A stretch of DNA of 64,000 nucleotides from Rhodovulum visakhapatnamense. Lineage in GTDB: Bacteria; Pseudomonadota; Alphaproteobacteria; Rhodobacterales; Rhodobacteraceae. The number at the start of each line of letters is the position of its first letter. The first letter of the stretch is position 1. The notes below the pieces were generated by a model. That model did not search any database and was not told the origin of the DNA. It worked only from the letters and a program-made list of their open reading frames with translations. This document shows, in pieces, positions 35,125-45,061 of the stretch. The translations under genes and the position numbers were made by a program. The stretch covers positions 62,001-126,000 of the forward strand of contig NZ_SOEB01000004.1 in NCBI RefSeq assembly GCF_004365965.1, written 5' to 3'.

Positions 35125-36171
35125 TTAGAAGGACATCGCAACGCCGAGCGAGTAGGTCTCGAAGTCGCCGTCCACATTGTCCACGTCCGAGTCGCTGTAG
35201 CCAGCGACGATCGCGGCGCCGCCGCCCAGATCGTAGGCCGCAGTCAGAGCCCAGCCATCGGCATCGCCGATGTCGGCTTCAAACTTGCCGTAGCTCACGC
35301 CCACCGACAGCGCGTCCATGGTGTAGCCCAGGCCGACCGCATAGTGGTCGATATCCGAGTTGCCAGCGCCGCTCGGATCGTAGTTCGAGTATTCGAACCC
35401 GGCTTTGAAGCCGTTGTTGAAGTCGGCCGACACGGTCGCGGCAATGATGTCGACTTCGGTGCCAGCGGCCCAAGTCAGAGTGGTGTAGTCTTCCAGGTTG
35501 CCCGGAGCCCAGCCGCCGAGGCCAGCTTCCAGGTATTGGTAGCCGAGGCCGAAGCCGAGGCCAACGCCGCCCATGTCGGTGTTGTAGCTGATCGCCAGGG
35601 CGTAGCCGTTGTCGGCGTCGTCGGTGCCGCTGTCGTCGTCGTTCAGTTCCATCGACGCCGAGAAGCCGAAGTCGCCGAAGGCGTAGTCGTAGCGCAGGAT
35701 CTGGTTGTCGTAGGCGGCGTCGCCATACGAGCCCTGGTAGCCGGCGTGAACGGTTTCGTCGTCGCCGATGCTGTACTGGCCGACAGCGTTGTGGGCTTCG
35801 GTCAGGCGCTTGTCGACGGCGCCGTCGATTTCACCCAGGGTCAGGGTGCCGAAGTCGCCCGAGATGAACACGGCTTCGTTGTCGAGCGTGACGTTGCCGT
35901 TTGCGTTCGGCTCGGCTTCGGTCGAGAAGTCGACCGAGATCCCGAAGGACAGGCCGCTGTCGGTCTGGCCCGAGCCGACGACCGTCAGGGTGAAGTCGTT
36001 GTTGAATTCGGTGGTGGAGTCGTCGCCGTTACCGACAAAAGTGCTGACGCCCGGGGCGTCTTTGCCGCCGCCGACGATACCCATTTCCGCCGAGCCCGAG
36101 AAGGTGATGTCAGCCGCAGCGAAGCCGGCCGAGGCAACCAGCGCGGTGGTCGCGAAGAGAACCTTTTTCAT
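35125..36171 (-). CDS. Outer-membrane porin
   Basis: The 348-residue product has a signal peptide (KKVLFATTALVASAGFAAA), then alternating amphipathic strands rich in Gly, Asp and aromatic residues, and ends in the outer-membrane sorting signal with terminal Phe (LGVAMSF). It resembles the 16-stranded general porins of Rhodobacter. The acidic composition (many DD pairs) suggests calcium-rich loops or a marine habit. Codon use is strongly biased (AAC, GGC, GTC), as expected for an abundant protein. A GAGGGAAAA ribosome site precedes it and a terminator follows. Confidence 0.94.
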   Translation of the reverse strand: MKKVLFATTALVASAGFAAADITFSGSAEMGIVGGGKDAPGVSTFVGNGDDSTTEFNNDFTLTVVGSGQTDSGLSFGISVDFSTEAEPNANGNVTLDNEAVFISGDFGTLTLGEIDGAVDKRLTEAHNAVGQYSIGDDETVHAGYQGSYGDAAYDNQILRYDYAFGDFGFSASMELNDDDSGTDDADNGYALAISYNTDMGGVGLGFGLGYQYLEAGLGGWAPGNLEDYTTLTWAAGTEVDIIAATVSADFNNGFKAGFEYSNYDPSGAGNSDIDHYAVGLGYTMDALSVGVSYGKFEADIGDADGWALTAAYDLGGGAAIVAGYSDSDVDNVDGDFETYSLGVAMSF

Positions 36172-36476
36172 GGTTTTCCCTCATTCGTTTCTAGATGCAC
36201 CTCAGGCCGGAGCCCCGAACTGAGTATGTTGGTGGTGTCGCTCCTCCCCCCCTGAATTGCAAGGAACACGGTCCGGGACCGCGAACGCTCCGCCCGATTG
36301 ATGCAGCGATGCCACACAGCGGGTCCTGCCCCGGCGGGCCTCGGAACAGCCTGCCGCACCCGCTGTCGGCCTTGCCGCGGGACGCGCGCGCAAACGAGCC
36401 TTTGAAAAGGGAAAAACCTTGTCGGCTTTCCATGCCTCCGGTAAAGACCCGAAAAGGATCGAAGGGGATAGTGAGA
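36172..36476. other. 305-bp divergent intergenic region between porin and DUF3576 genes
   Basis: It contains the porin leader on the minus strand (GAGGGAAAACC before the start) and, on the plus strand, the candidate promoter at 36419. No open frame in it looks protein-like and no clear operator is seen. Confidence 0.6.
36419..36447 (+). promoter_or_regulatory. Candidate promoter of the DUF3576 gene
   Basis: TTGTCG (36419-36424) and TAAAGA (36442-36447) are separated by 17 bases and lie 30 bases before the start codon. The match to the housekeeping consensus is moderate. Confidence 0.35.
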
Positions 36477-36992
36477 ATGACCGTTTCCAGCTTCTCGCGC
36501 GTGGCGCTGATCGCCGTGGCAACGGCCGGTCTTTCGGGCTGCGGCGGCGGATGGTTCGGCGGCAGTTCCAGCCCCGAGGCGCGGCAGGCCAATCTGGATG
36601 CTCAGTACGAGAACACGCCGATGGCCGAAGTCGAACGCGAGCGCAAGACGTCGTCGTCGGTCTGGGATCTGTTCAACAGTGACGACCCCAATGTGACCGT
36701 CGAGGTCAACAAGTACCTCTGGCAGGCCTCGCTGGAAGTGTTGAACTTCCTGCCGATTCGGTCGGTCGATCCCTTTACCGGCGTGATCGCGACCGATTAC
36801 GGCACCCCGCCCGGCGGCGGTCGGGCCTATCGTGCCACCGTCTATGTGCAGGACCCCGCGCTCGATGCGCGGTCGCTGAAGGTGTCGCTGCAATCGAAGG
36901 GCGGCGCCGTCAGCCAGGAAACCGTGCGCGCCGTCGAGGACGCGATCCTGACCCGCGCCCGCCAGCTTCGCGTCCGCGACAGCCGGCTCTAG
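36477..36992 (+). CDS. DUF3576 lipoprotein
   Basis: A 171-residue lipoprotein: signal [17 protein letters not shown] with lipobox LSGC. The body has [34 protein letters not shown] and ends with the [16 protein letters not shown] helix, matching the alphaproteobacterial DUF3576 family. It probably sits at the periplasmic face of the outer membrane. The gene before leuS-lptE in this order is common in Rhodobacterales, which hints at an envelope role but proves nothing. Confidence 0.88.
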   Translation: MTVSSFSRVALIAVATAGLSGCGGGWFGGSSSPEARQANLDAQYENTPMAEVERERKTSSSVWDLFNSDDPNVTVEVNKYLWQASLEVLNFLPIRSVDPFTGVIATDYGTPPGGGRAYRATVYVQDPALDARSLKVSLQSKGGAVSQETVRAVEDAILTRARQLRVRDSRL

Positions 36993-37002
36993 CCTTCTTC
37001 CG

Positions 37003-37026
37003 AAGCCCGCCCGGACATGCGGGCTT
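37003..37026 (+). terminator. Hairpin after the DUF3576 gene
   Basis: AAGCCCGC and GCGGGCTT form a perfect 8-bp stem with an 8-base loop, 11 bases after the stop. There is no T-run, so it may be a weak terminator or an mRNA-stabilising end. Confidence 0.5.
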
Positions 37027-37137
37027 GATACGGCCACGTGGCGCAGGCGGCTCTGGACGCCTTGCGCCTGCGCGACTATTGACATCGCCGTACCCCGCAC
37101 CGACCGCCCGCAAACGAAGCACCGAGGACCGCAAGAC

Positions 37138-39948
37138 ATGGCGCGCTACACCCCAGCCGAGATCGAGCCGAAATGGCAATCCGCATGGGAGGCGGGCGGC
37201 ACCTTCGCCGCCACCCGCGACGAAGCCCGGCCGAAATACTACGTGCTCGAGATGTTCCCCTACCCCTCGGGGCGCATCCACATGGGCCATGTGCGCAACT
37301 ACACGATGGGCGACGTGGTCGCGCGCTACAAGATGTCCTGCGGGTTCAGCGTGTTGCACCCGATGGGCTGGGACGCCTTCGGGATGCCCGCCGAGAACGC
37401 CGCGATGGAGCGGGGCGGCCATCCCAAGGACTGGACCTATGGCAACATCGCCGACATGCGCGCGCAGATGAAGCCGCTGGGCCTCAGCATCGACTGGTCG
37501 CGCGAATTCGCCACCTGCGATCCCGAATATTACGGCCAGCAGCAGGCGATGTTCATCGACATGCTGGGCGCGGGGCTGGTCTATCGCAAGAACGCGACCG
37601 TGAACTGGGACCCGGTCGACATGACCGTTCTGGCCAACGAGCAGGTGATCGAGGGCAAGGGCTGGCGGTCGGGCGCGCCGGTGGAACGGCGCGAGCTGAC
37701 GCAATGGTTCTTCAAGATCTCGGATTTCGCCGAGGAGCTGCTGGAGGCGCTGGACGGGCTCGACAACTGGCCCGAGAAGGTCAAGCTGATGCAGCGCAAC
37801 TGGATCGGCCGCAGCCGCGGGTTGCAGATGGGCTTCGATCTGGTCGACGCGCCTTCGGGCTTCGACCGGGTCGAGGTCTATACCACCCGGCCCGACACGC
37901 TGATGGGGGCAAGCTTTCTGGGCATCTCGCCCGATCACCCGCTGGCCAAGGCGCTGGAGGCCGAGAACCCCGAGGTCGCTTCCTTCTGCGCCGAGTGCCG
38001 CCGCATGGGCACCTCGGAAGAAGAGCTGGAAAAGGCCGAGAAGAAGGGCTTCGACACCGGGCTGACCGTGCGCCATCCCTTTGACGAGACGTGGGAACTG
38101 CCGGTCTACATCGCCAACTTCATCCTGATGGATTACGGCACCGGCGCCATCTTCGGCTGCCCGGCGCATGACCAGCGCGACCTCGATTTCGCGCGGAAAT
38201 ACGGTCTTCCGGTGATCGACACCTTCGTGGCGCTGGACGGCGGCACGCCGGTCGGCACCGAGGCTTTCGTACCGGCGAAGCCCGAAAGGGTCCGCTGGCT
38301 GAAAGCCTTTGCCTGGGACGAGATCGCCAGCGGCGAAGAGGCCATCGAGGCCGCGATTCGCCATTGCGAAGGGAAAGGCATCGGCCAGGGCGTGACCAAG
38401 TTCCGCCTGCGCGACTGGGGCCTGTCGCGGCAACGCTACTGGGGCTGCCCGATTCCGGTGGTGCATTGCCCCGAGTGCGGCGTGGTGCCCGAGAAGAAGG
38501 AAAACCTGCCGGTCCGCCTGCCCGACGACGTGACCTTCGACCAGCCCGGCAACCCGCTGGACCGGCACCCGACCTGGCGGGACTGTGCCTGCCCGAGCTG
38601 CGGCAAGCCCGCGAAGCGCGAAACCGACACGATGGATACTTTCGTCGATTCGTCCTGGTATTTCGCGCGCTTCACGGCACCCCACGCGGCCACCCCGACC
38701 AAGATGGCCGAGGCCGACTACTGGATGAATGTCGACCAGTATATCGGCGGGATCGAACATGCGATCCTGCACCTGCTTTATTCGCGCTTCTTCGCCCGGG
38801 CGATGCAGATCACCGGCCATCTGCCGAAAAAGGCAATCGAGCCCTTCGATGCGCTGTTCACCCAGGGCATGGTGACGCACGAGATCTATGAGGTCAGAGA
38901 AGCTTTTCAGGGGCAAGAATATATTGGCATGACACAGCCCCAGCCAGCTGATCATCCCGTTCACACCTTCCGCTCTCGCTATTTTCTTCCTGAAGAGGTG
39001 ATTGCTTTTGACCTAAAGGGTGATGTTCTCGAAGAGTTTCGAGGCTCCTTTCCTCTAGGTCGCGTAGCCGTTCCACGGCAACTCTTTGAAGAGCGCTACC
39101 CTAATTCGACGTCCCAAGAAGATCTCGAAGAGTTCTTTCGGGAACTAGACCCTCGCCTGCGTATTAGGGCGGTCCCCTCGGCCAAGATGTCGAAATCGAA
39201 GAAGAACGTCGTCGACCCGGTCAACATCATCCAGGCCTTCGGGGCGGATACCGCGCGCTGGTTCGTGCTGTCCGACAGCCCGCCCGAACGCGACGTCGAA
39301 TGGACGGCGGCGGGCGCCGAGGCGGCGTTCCGGCATCTGGGCCGGGTCTGGCGCATTGCCGAAGGCCTTGTCGAAGAGATGAACGGCGGCGGCATCGCGG
39401 CCTATGAGGAAGAGGCGCCGGCAGCCGCGTCAGCCGATGCGAACGGCCCGGGCGCGGCCGAAAGGGGGGGAGACGACCTGGCCCTCCGCCGCGCCCTGCA
39501 CAAAACCATCCACGATGTGACAATGGGTATCGAAAGTTTCGGCTTCAATACCTCGGTGGCAAAACTTTACGCCTTTACCAATACCCTGGCCAAATCCACG
39601 GCCTCCCTTGCCGCGCGACGAGAGGCCGCGACGGTCATGGCGCAGCTGATGGCGCCGATGACCCCGCACCTGGCCGAAGAGGTCTGGGAGGCGCTGGGCA
39701 ATCCCGGGCTGGCGGCCGAGGCGCCCTGGCCCAAGGCCGATCCGGCGATGCTGGTCGAGGATACGGTGACGCTGCCGATCCAGATCAACGGCAAGCGCCG
39801 GTCCGAGATCCAGGTGGCCAGGGACATGCCCAAGGAAGAGGTTGAAAAGCTGGTGCTCGCCGACGATGCTGTGATCAAGGCGCTGAATGGCGGCGCCCCG
39901 AAGAAGCTGATCGTCGTCCCGGGCCGCATCGTCAATGTCGTCGTCTGA
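37138..39948 (+). CDS. leuS: Leucine--tRNA ligase
   Basis: The 936-residue class I synthetase charges tRNA-Leu. It has the HIGH-type motif in [14 protein letters not shown], the editing-domain threonine-rich [12 protein letters not shown] and [16 protein letters not shown], the HLLYSRFF core segment and KMSKSKKN. The segment between VTHEIYEV and KMSKS is about 105 residues, roughly twice what I expect in relatives, and has foreign base composition (see the separate entry). Another Ala/Gly-rich insertion ([16 protein letters not shown]) lies near residue 760. All catalytic motifs remain in frame, so the enzyme should be functional. A TTGACA lies 54-59 bases before the start. Confidence 0.97.
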   Translation: MARYTPAEIEPKWQSAWEAGGTFAATRDEARPKYYVLEMFPYPSGRIHMGHVRNYTMGDVVARYKMSCGFSVLHPMGWDAFGMPAENAAMERGGHPKDWTYGNIADMRAQMKPLGLSIDWSREFATCDPEYYGQQQAMFIDMLGAGLVYRKNATVNWDPVDMTVLANEQVIEGKGWRSGAPVERRELTQWFFKISDFAEELLEALDGLDNWPEKVKLMQRNWIGRSRGLQMGFDLVDAPSGFDRVEVYTTRPDTLMGASFLGISPDHPLAKALEAENPEVASFCAECRRMGTSEEELEKAEKKGFDTGLTVRHPFDETWELPVYIANFILMDYGTGAIFGCPAHDQRDLDFARKYGLPVIDTFVALDGGTPVGTEAFVPAKPERVRWLKAFAWDEIASGEEAIEAAIRHCEGKGIGQGVTKFRLRDWGLSRQRYWGCPIPVVHCPECGVVPEKKENLPVRLPDDVTFDQPGNPLDRHPTWRDCACPSCGKPAKRETDTMDTFVDSSWYFARFTAPHAATPTKMAEADYWMNVDQYIGGIEHAILHLLYSRFFARAMQITGHLPKKAIEPFDALFTQGMVTHEIYEVREAFQGQEYIGMTQPQPADHPVHTFRSRYFLPEEVIAFDLKGDVLEEFRGSFPLGRVAVPRQLFEERYPNSTSQEDLEEFFRELDPRLRIRAVPSAKMSKSKKNVVDPVNIIQAFGADTARWFVLSDSPPERDVEWTAAGAEAAFRHLGRVWRIAEGLVEEMNGGGIAAYEEEAPAAASADANGPGAAERGGDDLALRRALHKTIHDVTMGIESFGFNTSVAKLYAFTNTLAKSTASLAARREAATVMAQLMAPMTPHLAEEVWEALGNPGLAAEAPWPKADPAMLVEDTVTLPIQINGKRRSEIQVARDMPKEEVEKLVLADDAVIKALNGGAPKKLIVVPGRIVNVVV
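38890..39175 (+). other. Compositionally foreign island inside leuS, at the leucine-specific domain
   Basis: By eye, 92 of 180 bases are G or C between 38941 and 39120, against roughly two thirds in surrounding leuS. Codons that are rare elsewhere here (CTA, GAT/GAA runs, ATT, TCT, TTT) cluster. The encoded stretch contains [20 protein letters not shown] and [20 protein letters not shown]. It sits directly before KMSKS, where bacterial LeuRS carries its mobile leucine-specific domain. The frame is intact across both borders. Confidence 0.75.
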
Positions 39949-40438
39949 CCGCCGCGCCTTTCTCGTATCCGGGCTGACCGCCGCGGGGCTCGCCCTGGCG
40001 GGCTGCGGCTTTCGTCCGGTCTACGGGCCCGGCGGCCCGGCCGACGGGCTGCGCGGCAGGATCGCGGTCGATGCGCCCGACTCGGTGGTGGGCTTCCTGC
40101 TGGTCGAAGAGCTCGAGACCCGGCTTGGCCGGGCCGAGGCGCCCCGCTGGCGGCTGGCCTACAGCATCGACACCGAAAGCGAAGGCCTCGGCGTCACCGC
40201 CGAGCAGGACACCACCCGCTACAACATCACCGGGCGGGTCGGCTTCCAGCTGCGCGATCTCGACAGCGGGCAGGTGGTGCAATCGGGCGAGGTCGCGTCC
40301 TTCACCGCCTATTCGGCGACCGGCAGCACGGTCGCGACCCGCGCCGCCGAGCGGGACGCCTACCGGCGGCTGATGGTCATTCTCGCCGATGAAGTGGTGA
40401 CGCGGCTTCTCGCTACCTCCGGCACCTGGGCGCAATGA
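39935..40438 (+). CDS. lptE: LPS-assembly lipoprotein LptE
   Basis: A 167-residue lipoprotein that plugs and assists LptD in the outer membrane. The signal ([19 protein letters not shown]) ends in lipobox LAGC and is followed by GFRPVYGP, the start of mature LptE in alphaproteobacteria. It overlaps the end of leuS by 14 bases and the start of holA by 4. The leuS-lptE-holA order is conserved in many Gram-negatives, which supports the call. Confidence 0.93.
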   Translation: MSSSDRRAFLVSGLTAAGLALAGCGFRPVYGPGGPADGLRGRIAVDAPDSVVGFLLVEELETRLGRAEAPRWRLAYSIDTESEGLGVTAEQDTTRYNITGRVGFQLRDLDSGQVVQSGEVASFTAYSATGSTVATRAAERDAYRRLMVILADEVVTRLLATSGTWAQ

Positions 40439-41463
40439 AGCTTTCCCCACGGGAGGCCACGGGGTATTTCGCCCGGCCCGAGCCGGATCGCGCGGGGCTT
40501 CTGATCTATGGCAATGACGCGATGCGCGTGGCGCTGAAGCGCCAGCAGGTGATCGCCGCCCTTCTGGGCCCGAATGCCGAGGAAGAGATGCGGCTCACCC
40601 GGCTGTCCGCCGCCGACCTGCGCGCCGACCCGGCGGCGCTGACCGATGCGGTCAAGGCGCGCGGCTTCTTTCCCGGGCCTCGCGTGGTCTTCCTGGACGA
40701 GGCGACCGATGCGCTGGCCGACCGGATCCTCGGGGCGCTGGCCGACTGGCAGAAGGGCGACGCGCAGATCGTGCTGACCGCGCGCCAACTGCCACCGAAA
40801 TCGGCGCTTCGGAAAGCGTTCGAAGCCCATCCCGAGGCCTATGCCATCGGCATCTACGACGACCCGCCCGGCCGCCCCGAGATCGAGGCGATGCTGGCCG
40901 AAGCCGGGCTGGGGACGGTCGACCGCGCGGCGATGGGGACGCTTCTCGATCTGGCCACCGCGCTCGATCCCGGCGATTTCCGCCAGACCGTCGAGAAGGT
41001 CGCGCTTTACAAGCTGAACGATCCCGCGCCGCTGACGCCCGAGGACGTGGCCGCCTGTGCGCCGCGTTCGACCGAGGCCGAGGCCGATGCTCTGATCCAT
41101 GCGGTGGCCGAGGCGAAGACCGCCGAGATCGGCCCGCTGCTGCGCCGGTTGCAGGCGCAGGGGATGGCGCCGGTCACGCTTTGCATCGCCGCGACCCGGC
41201 ATTTCCGCCAGTTGCACGCCGCCGCCGCCGATCCCGACGGCGCAGCCTCGGGCATCAACCGGCTGCGCCCGCCGGTCCATTTCAAGGCGCGCGACCGGAT
41301 GGTGCGGCAGGCGCAGGGCTGGGGCATGCACCGGCTGGAACAGGCGCTGGGGCTGCTGCTTGACACCGACCTGCAGCTCCGTTCGTCCCAGCGCGCCCCG
41401 CAGATGGCCCTGATCGAACGCAGCCTCGTCAAGCTGGCGGTTCTGGCGTCGCGGCGCGCTTGA
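40435..41463 (+). CDS. holA: DNA polymerase III subunit delta
   Basis: A 342-residue clamp-loader subunit. The N-terminal domain includes GLLIYGNDAMRVALKRQQVI, LSAADLRADPAAL and FFPGPRVVFLDEATD; the C-terminal collar has FRQTVEKVALYK and VTLCIAATRHFRQLH. It opens the beta clamp within the clamp loader. Position after lptE and length are typical. Confidence 0.94.
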   Translation: MKLSPREATGYFARPEPDRAGLLIYGNDAMRVALKRQQVIAALLGPNAEEEMRLTRLSAADLRADPAALTDAVKARGFFPGPRVVFLDEATDALADRILGALADWQKGDAQIVLTARQLPPKSALRKAFEAHPEAYAIGIYDDPPGRPEIEAMLAEAGLGTVDRAAMGTLLDLATALDPGDFRQTVEKVALYKLNDPAPLTPEDVAACAPRSTEAEADALIHAVAEAKTAEIGPLLRRLQAQGMAPVTLCIAATRHFRQLHAAAADPDGAASGINRLRPPVHFKARDRMVRQAQGWGMHRLEQALGLLLDTDLQLRSSQRAPQMALIERSLVKLAVLASRRA

Positions 41464-41516
41464 CCGCGCCGCGATTTGCTGGAACCCCTGAGGAACGTGC
41501 CAAGGGGGATGTGGCG

Positions 41517-42104
41517 ATGTATCGGGTCATTGGCAGCGGCAACAGTCGCGCACGGCGGGTGCTGTGGCTGATGGAGGAACTGGGGCTCGACTACGAGCAT
41601 GTGCCCGCGCTGCCCCGGTCCGAGGATGTGGTGGCGCTCAATCCCGCGGGCAAGGTGCCGGTGCTGATCGCCGACGGGGTGCCGATCCTCGATTCGACCG
41701 CGATTTTGACCTTTCTGGCCGACCGGCACGGGCAGATGACGCAGCAGGCGGGCACCATCGAGCGCGCCATTCAGGACAGCATGACTCAGTTCCTGCTGGA
41801 CGAATTCGACTCGGCGCTGTGGATGGCGGCGCGGCACAGTTTCGTGCTGCCCGAAGAGCTGCGGCAATCGGCGATCAAGGACAGCCTGAAATGGGAATTC
41901 ACCCGCAGCCAGGAAGTGCTGGTCGGGCGCATGGGCCCCGGGCCGTTCCTGCTGGGTCCCGAGATGACCGTGCCGGACATCATCCTGACCCATTGCGGCG
42001 ACTGGGCCGAGGCCGCGCATTTCCCGATCACCCAGCCCCGGCTGGCCGAGTATCTGGCCCGGATGCGCACCCGCCCCGCCTACCGGCGCGCCCAGGCCGC
42101 CTGA
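41517..42104 (+). CDS. Glutathione S-transferase family protein
   Basis: A 195-residue protein with the thioredoxin-like N-domain (YRVIGSGNSRARRVLWLMEELGL; NPAGKVPVLIADGVPILDST, the cis-Pro and ES/DST glutathione-binding loop) and an all-helical C-domain (GPFLLGPEMTVPDIILTHC). I chose the ATG at 41517, which has AAGGGGG at good spacing; an in-frame ATG at 41460 would overlap holA. Substrate unknown. Confidence 0.9.
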   Translation: MYRVIGSGNSRARRVLWLMEELGLDYEHVPALPRSEDVVALNPAGKVPVLIADGVPILDSTAILTFLADRHGQMTQQAGTIERAIQDSMTQFLLDEFDSALWMAARHSFVLPEELRQSAIKDSLKWEFTRSQEVLVGRMGPGPFLLGPEMTVPDIILTHCGDWAEAAHFPITQPRLAEYLARMRTRPAYRRAQAA

Positions 42105-42108
42105 GGGC

Positions 42109-43338
42109 TCAGCGCGCCAGCCGCCGCGCGGCCGCCTGCCCGGCCCAGCGGCCGGTCGCCAGGCAAGCGGTCAGCAGATAGCCGCCGGTCGGCGCCTCCC
42201 AGTCCAGCATCTCTCCGGCCGCGAAGGTCCCAGGCCGCGCGGTCAGCATCAGGTCGGGATCGAGCGCCTCCCACATCAGCCCGCCCGCGGTCGAGATCGC
42301 CTCGTCGATCGGGCGCGGCCCGGCATGGGCGATGGGCAGCGCCTTGATCCGCGCCGCCAGTGCGGGCCCTTCGGGCAGCGGGCGGCCGAATTCCATCAGC
42401 AGCGCCAGCCGCGCCGGGTCGAGCCCCAGCGCCTTGCGCAGATGGTTCGAAAGGCTCGCCTTGCCGCGTGGCCGCGACAGCCGGTCCGCCACCCAGTCGG
42501 GCGTCCGGTCAGGCAGCAGGTCGGCGACCAGCGGCGCCCCGTCGCGCAGCGGCCGGGACAGCGCATAGATGCCCCCGCCCTCGAGCCCGCGCGCCGAGAT
42601 CACGAACTCGCCCCGGTGCCAGGGCCCGGCGCCGGCCCGCAGCGCCACGCCCTTGACCGGCAGCCCGAAATGGCGGGCCATCGGCCCCGACCAGTCGACC
42701 TTGAGCTCGACATTGGCGGGCGCGAAGGGCGCCAGCGGCAACCCTGCCTGTGCAAGCGGCCCGGCCCAGGCCCCGGTCGACCCCAACCTGGCCCAACTCG
42801 CCCCGCCGAAGGCCAGGATCGTGACCCCGGCCGCCATCCGACGCGGCCCCTCGGGCGTCTCGAAGACCGAGGCGTCGCCGTCCCAGCCGCCCCAGTGCCA
42901 GCGCCGCCGGAGCTGCGCCCCCTGTCCCGCGAGCCGCCCGAGCCAGGCCCGCAGGAGCGGGGAGGCCTTCATCGCGGTCGGAAAGACCCGGCCGGTGCTG
43001 CCCGCAAAGACCGGCTGGCCCAGCCCCTCGGCCCAGCGACAGACCTCGCCCGGGCCGAACGCCTCAAGCATAGGCCGAAGCCGCGGCGCGGCCTCGGCAT
43101 AGGCCGCCAGAAAGGGCTCGAACGGTTCAGCCCTGGTCAGGTTCAATCCCGATTTTCCCGCCATCAGGAACTTGCGGGCGGGCGCGGCCAGTGCCTCGGC
43201 GATGACGACCGGCACGCCCGCCGCGCCCAGCGCCTCGGCCGCCATCAGGCCCGCCGGACCCGCGCCCACCACCAGCGCGGGAAGCCTTTCGGCCGCCTGC
43301 TCCGGCGCAGCCTCCTGCATTCCTGCCCTGTCGCTCAT
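42109..43338 (-). CDS. HI0933-like flavoprotein (NAD(P)/FAD-dependent oxidoreductase)
   Basis: The 409-residue protein has an N-terminal FAD motif (LVVGAGPAGLMAAEALGAAG), then KFLMAGKSGLNLTRAEP, characteristic of the HI0933/YhiN family, and a C-terminal TARPGTFAAGEMLDWEAPTGGYLLTACLATG. The physiological reaction of this family is not established. The start at 43338 follows GGAGG. It converges on the GST gene with 4 bases between. Confidence 0.9.
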   Translation of the reverse strand: MSDRAGMQEAAPEQAAERLPALVVGAGPAGLMAAEALGAAGVPVVIAEALAAPARKFLMAGKSGLNLTRAEPFEPFLAAYAEAAPRLRPMLEAFGPGEVCRWAEGLGQPVFAGSTGRVFPTAMKASPLLRAWLGRLAGQGAQLRRRWHWGGWDGDASVFETPEGPRRMAAGVTILAFGGASWARLGSTGAWAGPLAQAGLPLAPFAPANVELKVDWSGPMARHFGLPVKGVALRAGAGPWHRGEFVISARGLEGGGIYALSRPLRDGAPLVADLLPDRTPDWVADRLSRPRGKASLSNHLRKALGLDPARLALLMEFGRPLPEGPALAARIKALPIAHAGPRPIDEAISTAGGLMWEALDPDLMLTARPGTFAAGEMLDWEAPTGGYLLTACLATGRWAGQAAARRLAR

Positions 43339-43474
43339 GGCCGCGCCTCCGTTCCGCTTGGCCGCGCGGCACAATGCCCGGCGGCCTCTGCATCCTCTGC
43401 CTCGGGAACCTCGAAGCAGCAAGGCCGAGCGGTTCCCCTGGACGGGGCAATTCACGGCGCGAGCGCGAAAACGA

Positions 43475-43512
43475 AAAGAGGGTCGGCGGGACCAAACCTG
43501 CCGACCCTCTTT
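43475..43512 (-). terminator. Intrinsic terminator of tRNA-Thr
   Basis: AAAGAGGGTCGGC pairs perfectly with GCCGACCCTCTTT over 13 bp, and the minus strand continues TTTTCGTTTTCG. It starts 8 bases after the tRNA 3' end and ends before the flavoprotein gene region. Confidence 0.9.
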
Positions 43513-43520
43513 GCGATCAG

Positions 43521-43596
43521 TGGTGCCGGTGAAGGGACTCGAACCCCCGACCCCATCATTACGAATGACGTGCTCTACCAGCTGAGCTACACCGGC
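43521..43596 (-). tRNA. tRNA-Thr (anticodon CGU)
   Basis: A 76-base cloverleaf including encoded CCA. Acceptor GCCGGTG pairs with CACCGGC, the D-arm is GCTC...GAGC, the anticodon stem CGTCA/TGATG encloses loop TTCGTAA with anticodon CGT (reads ACG), and the T-loop is TTCGAGT. A terminator follows directly, so it is a single-gene unit. Confidence 0.97.
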
Positions 43597-43650
43597 ACTG
43601 TGGCGGGGTCTTTAGCACCCTCGCGGGAGGGTGTGTAGACCCTTTTTGTC

Positions 43651-45048
43651 CTACTCCACCGACTTTTCCAGACCGCCGCCGACCAGCAGCGGCAGCATGT
43701 CCGACGCCCCGGCCAGCGCCGCCTGGTTCGCGGGCGCGGGCTTCCAGGCCAGCGTGTCGAACCCGCCGCAATGGCCGCAGACCGGCGCCCAGGCCGGCTG
43801 GACCGTGGCGCAGCTGTCGCAAACCCATTGCGGGCCGCGCGGAGCGCCCAGCGCCTTGGCCAGGAAGCCGCGCACGACCTCGTCGTCAGAGCCCAGACCG
43901 CGCTCGATCGCCGCCATCAGGGTCAGCGCGCGCACCGTCGGCGCGGTGTCGGCCAGATCGCCCAGCGCCTTGCGGGCGGCCGGGAAATCCTCGGCGGCGA
44001 TGGCCAGTTCGGCCGTCAGCATCCGGGTTTCGGGATCGTCGGGCCGAACATCGGTCAGCTGGCCGAAACGCAAAATCCGGTCCTGCGGGGTCTCGTCGGG
44101 CACCAGTTCGGCGAAGGCCGCGGCGATGTCGGGATGGGGCTGAGCCTCCCAGGCGCGGCGCAGCACCCGCACCGCCTGCTTTTCGCGGCCCTGCGCGTGA
44201 TAGGCCCGGGCCGCCATCACCGCGGCGGGCACCAGGTCGGGCGACAGCTTGTTGGCCTCGATCGACAGGTCGCGGGCGCGCGGCTCGTCGCCATCGACCA
44301 TCAGATCGCGCGCCTCGCAAACCGCCAGCACCGCATCGCGGCGCCGGTGCAGGTCGCGCGGGATATTGCCGTGCCGGAGTTTCGCGTTCAGCGTCTTGCG
44401 CGCGCCCTTCCAGTCTTCGGCATTGGCCTGCAATTGCAACAGCGTGGTCTGGGTCTCGGCATGGCGCGGCTTCAGCACGAAGGCCTTTTCCGCCAGCTTG
44501 ATCGCGGTTTCCGTGTCGCCCTCGGCAAGCTTCTGTTTCATCAGCCCGCGCACGCCCACGAAACGGGTGCGGTCGTCGCCCAGAAGCTTCTTGTAGATGT
44601 CGCGGGCCCGGCCCTTGTCGCCCAGCATCTCGGCCGCCTGGGCCGACAGCAGGTTGGTCAGGTCCGGCCGGCGCAGAAAGCGTTCGGCCTTGGCGGCGTT
44701 CGACATCGCCAGCCGCGCCTCGCCCGAAGCGAGTGCCAGCATGCCGTCGGCCAGCGCCTGAAACCCGCGACGCTCGCGCGAGCGGCTGAAATAGCGGCTG
44801 ATCGCGGTTTCGTCGCCGTTCAGGAAGCGCACCAGCGCCACCAGGAACCCGGCGACGCGCAGCAGCAGCCAGACGCCGACCACGGTCAGCAGCGCCAGGA
44901 TCACCGCCTGCAGCGGGCCCAGCACGAATTCCATGTCCGCGACCGCGACCCTGAGGCCCGGTCCCGTCTCCATCAGGATGCCGGCCCCATAGGCAAGCGC
45001 GGCGACGAGGATCACGAAGAAGAGGATCTTGAGAAGGGACCAGAGCAT
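43651..45048 (-). CDS. hemY: HemY-domain protein (TPR membrane protein)
   Basis: A 465-residue protein with two N-terminal membrane helices (LLKILFFVILVAALAYGAGILM and LQAVILALLTVVGVWLLL), the HemY_N pattern RERRGFQALADGMLALASGEARLA and following TPR-like helices. The C-terminus has an unusual zinc-ribbon-like set CDSCATVQPAWAPVCGHCGG. HemY-like proteins accompany haem-synthesis genes but their role is structural or unknown; it is not protoporphyrinogen oxidase HemY. It follows the Mic60-like gene by 13 bases. Confidence 0.88.
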   Translation of the reverse strand: MLWSLLKILFFVILVAALAYGAGILMETGPGLRVAVADMEFVLGPLQAVILALLTVVGVWLLLRVAGFLVALVRFLNGDETAISRYFSRSRERRGFQALADGMLALASGEARLAMSNAAKAERFLRRPDLTNLLSAQAAEMLGDKGRARDIYKKLLGDDRTRFVGVRGLMKQKLAEGDTETAIKLAEKAFVLKPRHAETQTTLLQLQANAEDWKGARKTLNAKLRHGNIPRDLHRRRDAVLAVCEARDLMVDGDEPRARDLSIEANKLSPDLVPAAVMAARAYHAQGREKQAVRVLRRAWEAQPHPDIAAAFAELVPDETPQDRILRFGQLTDVRPDDPETRMLTAELAIAAEDFPAARKALGDLADTAPTVRALTLMAAIERGLGSDDEVVRGFLAKALGAPRGPQWVCDSCATVQPAWAPVCGHCGGFDTLAWKPAPANQAALAGASDMLPLLVGGGLEKSVE

Positions 45049-45061
45049 GTTTCGCGCGTCC

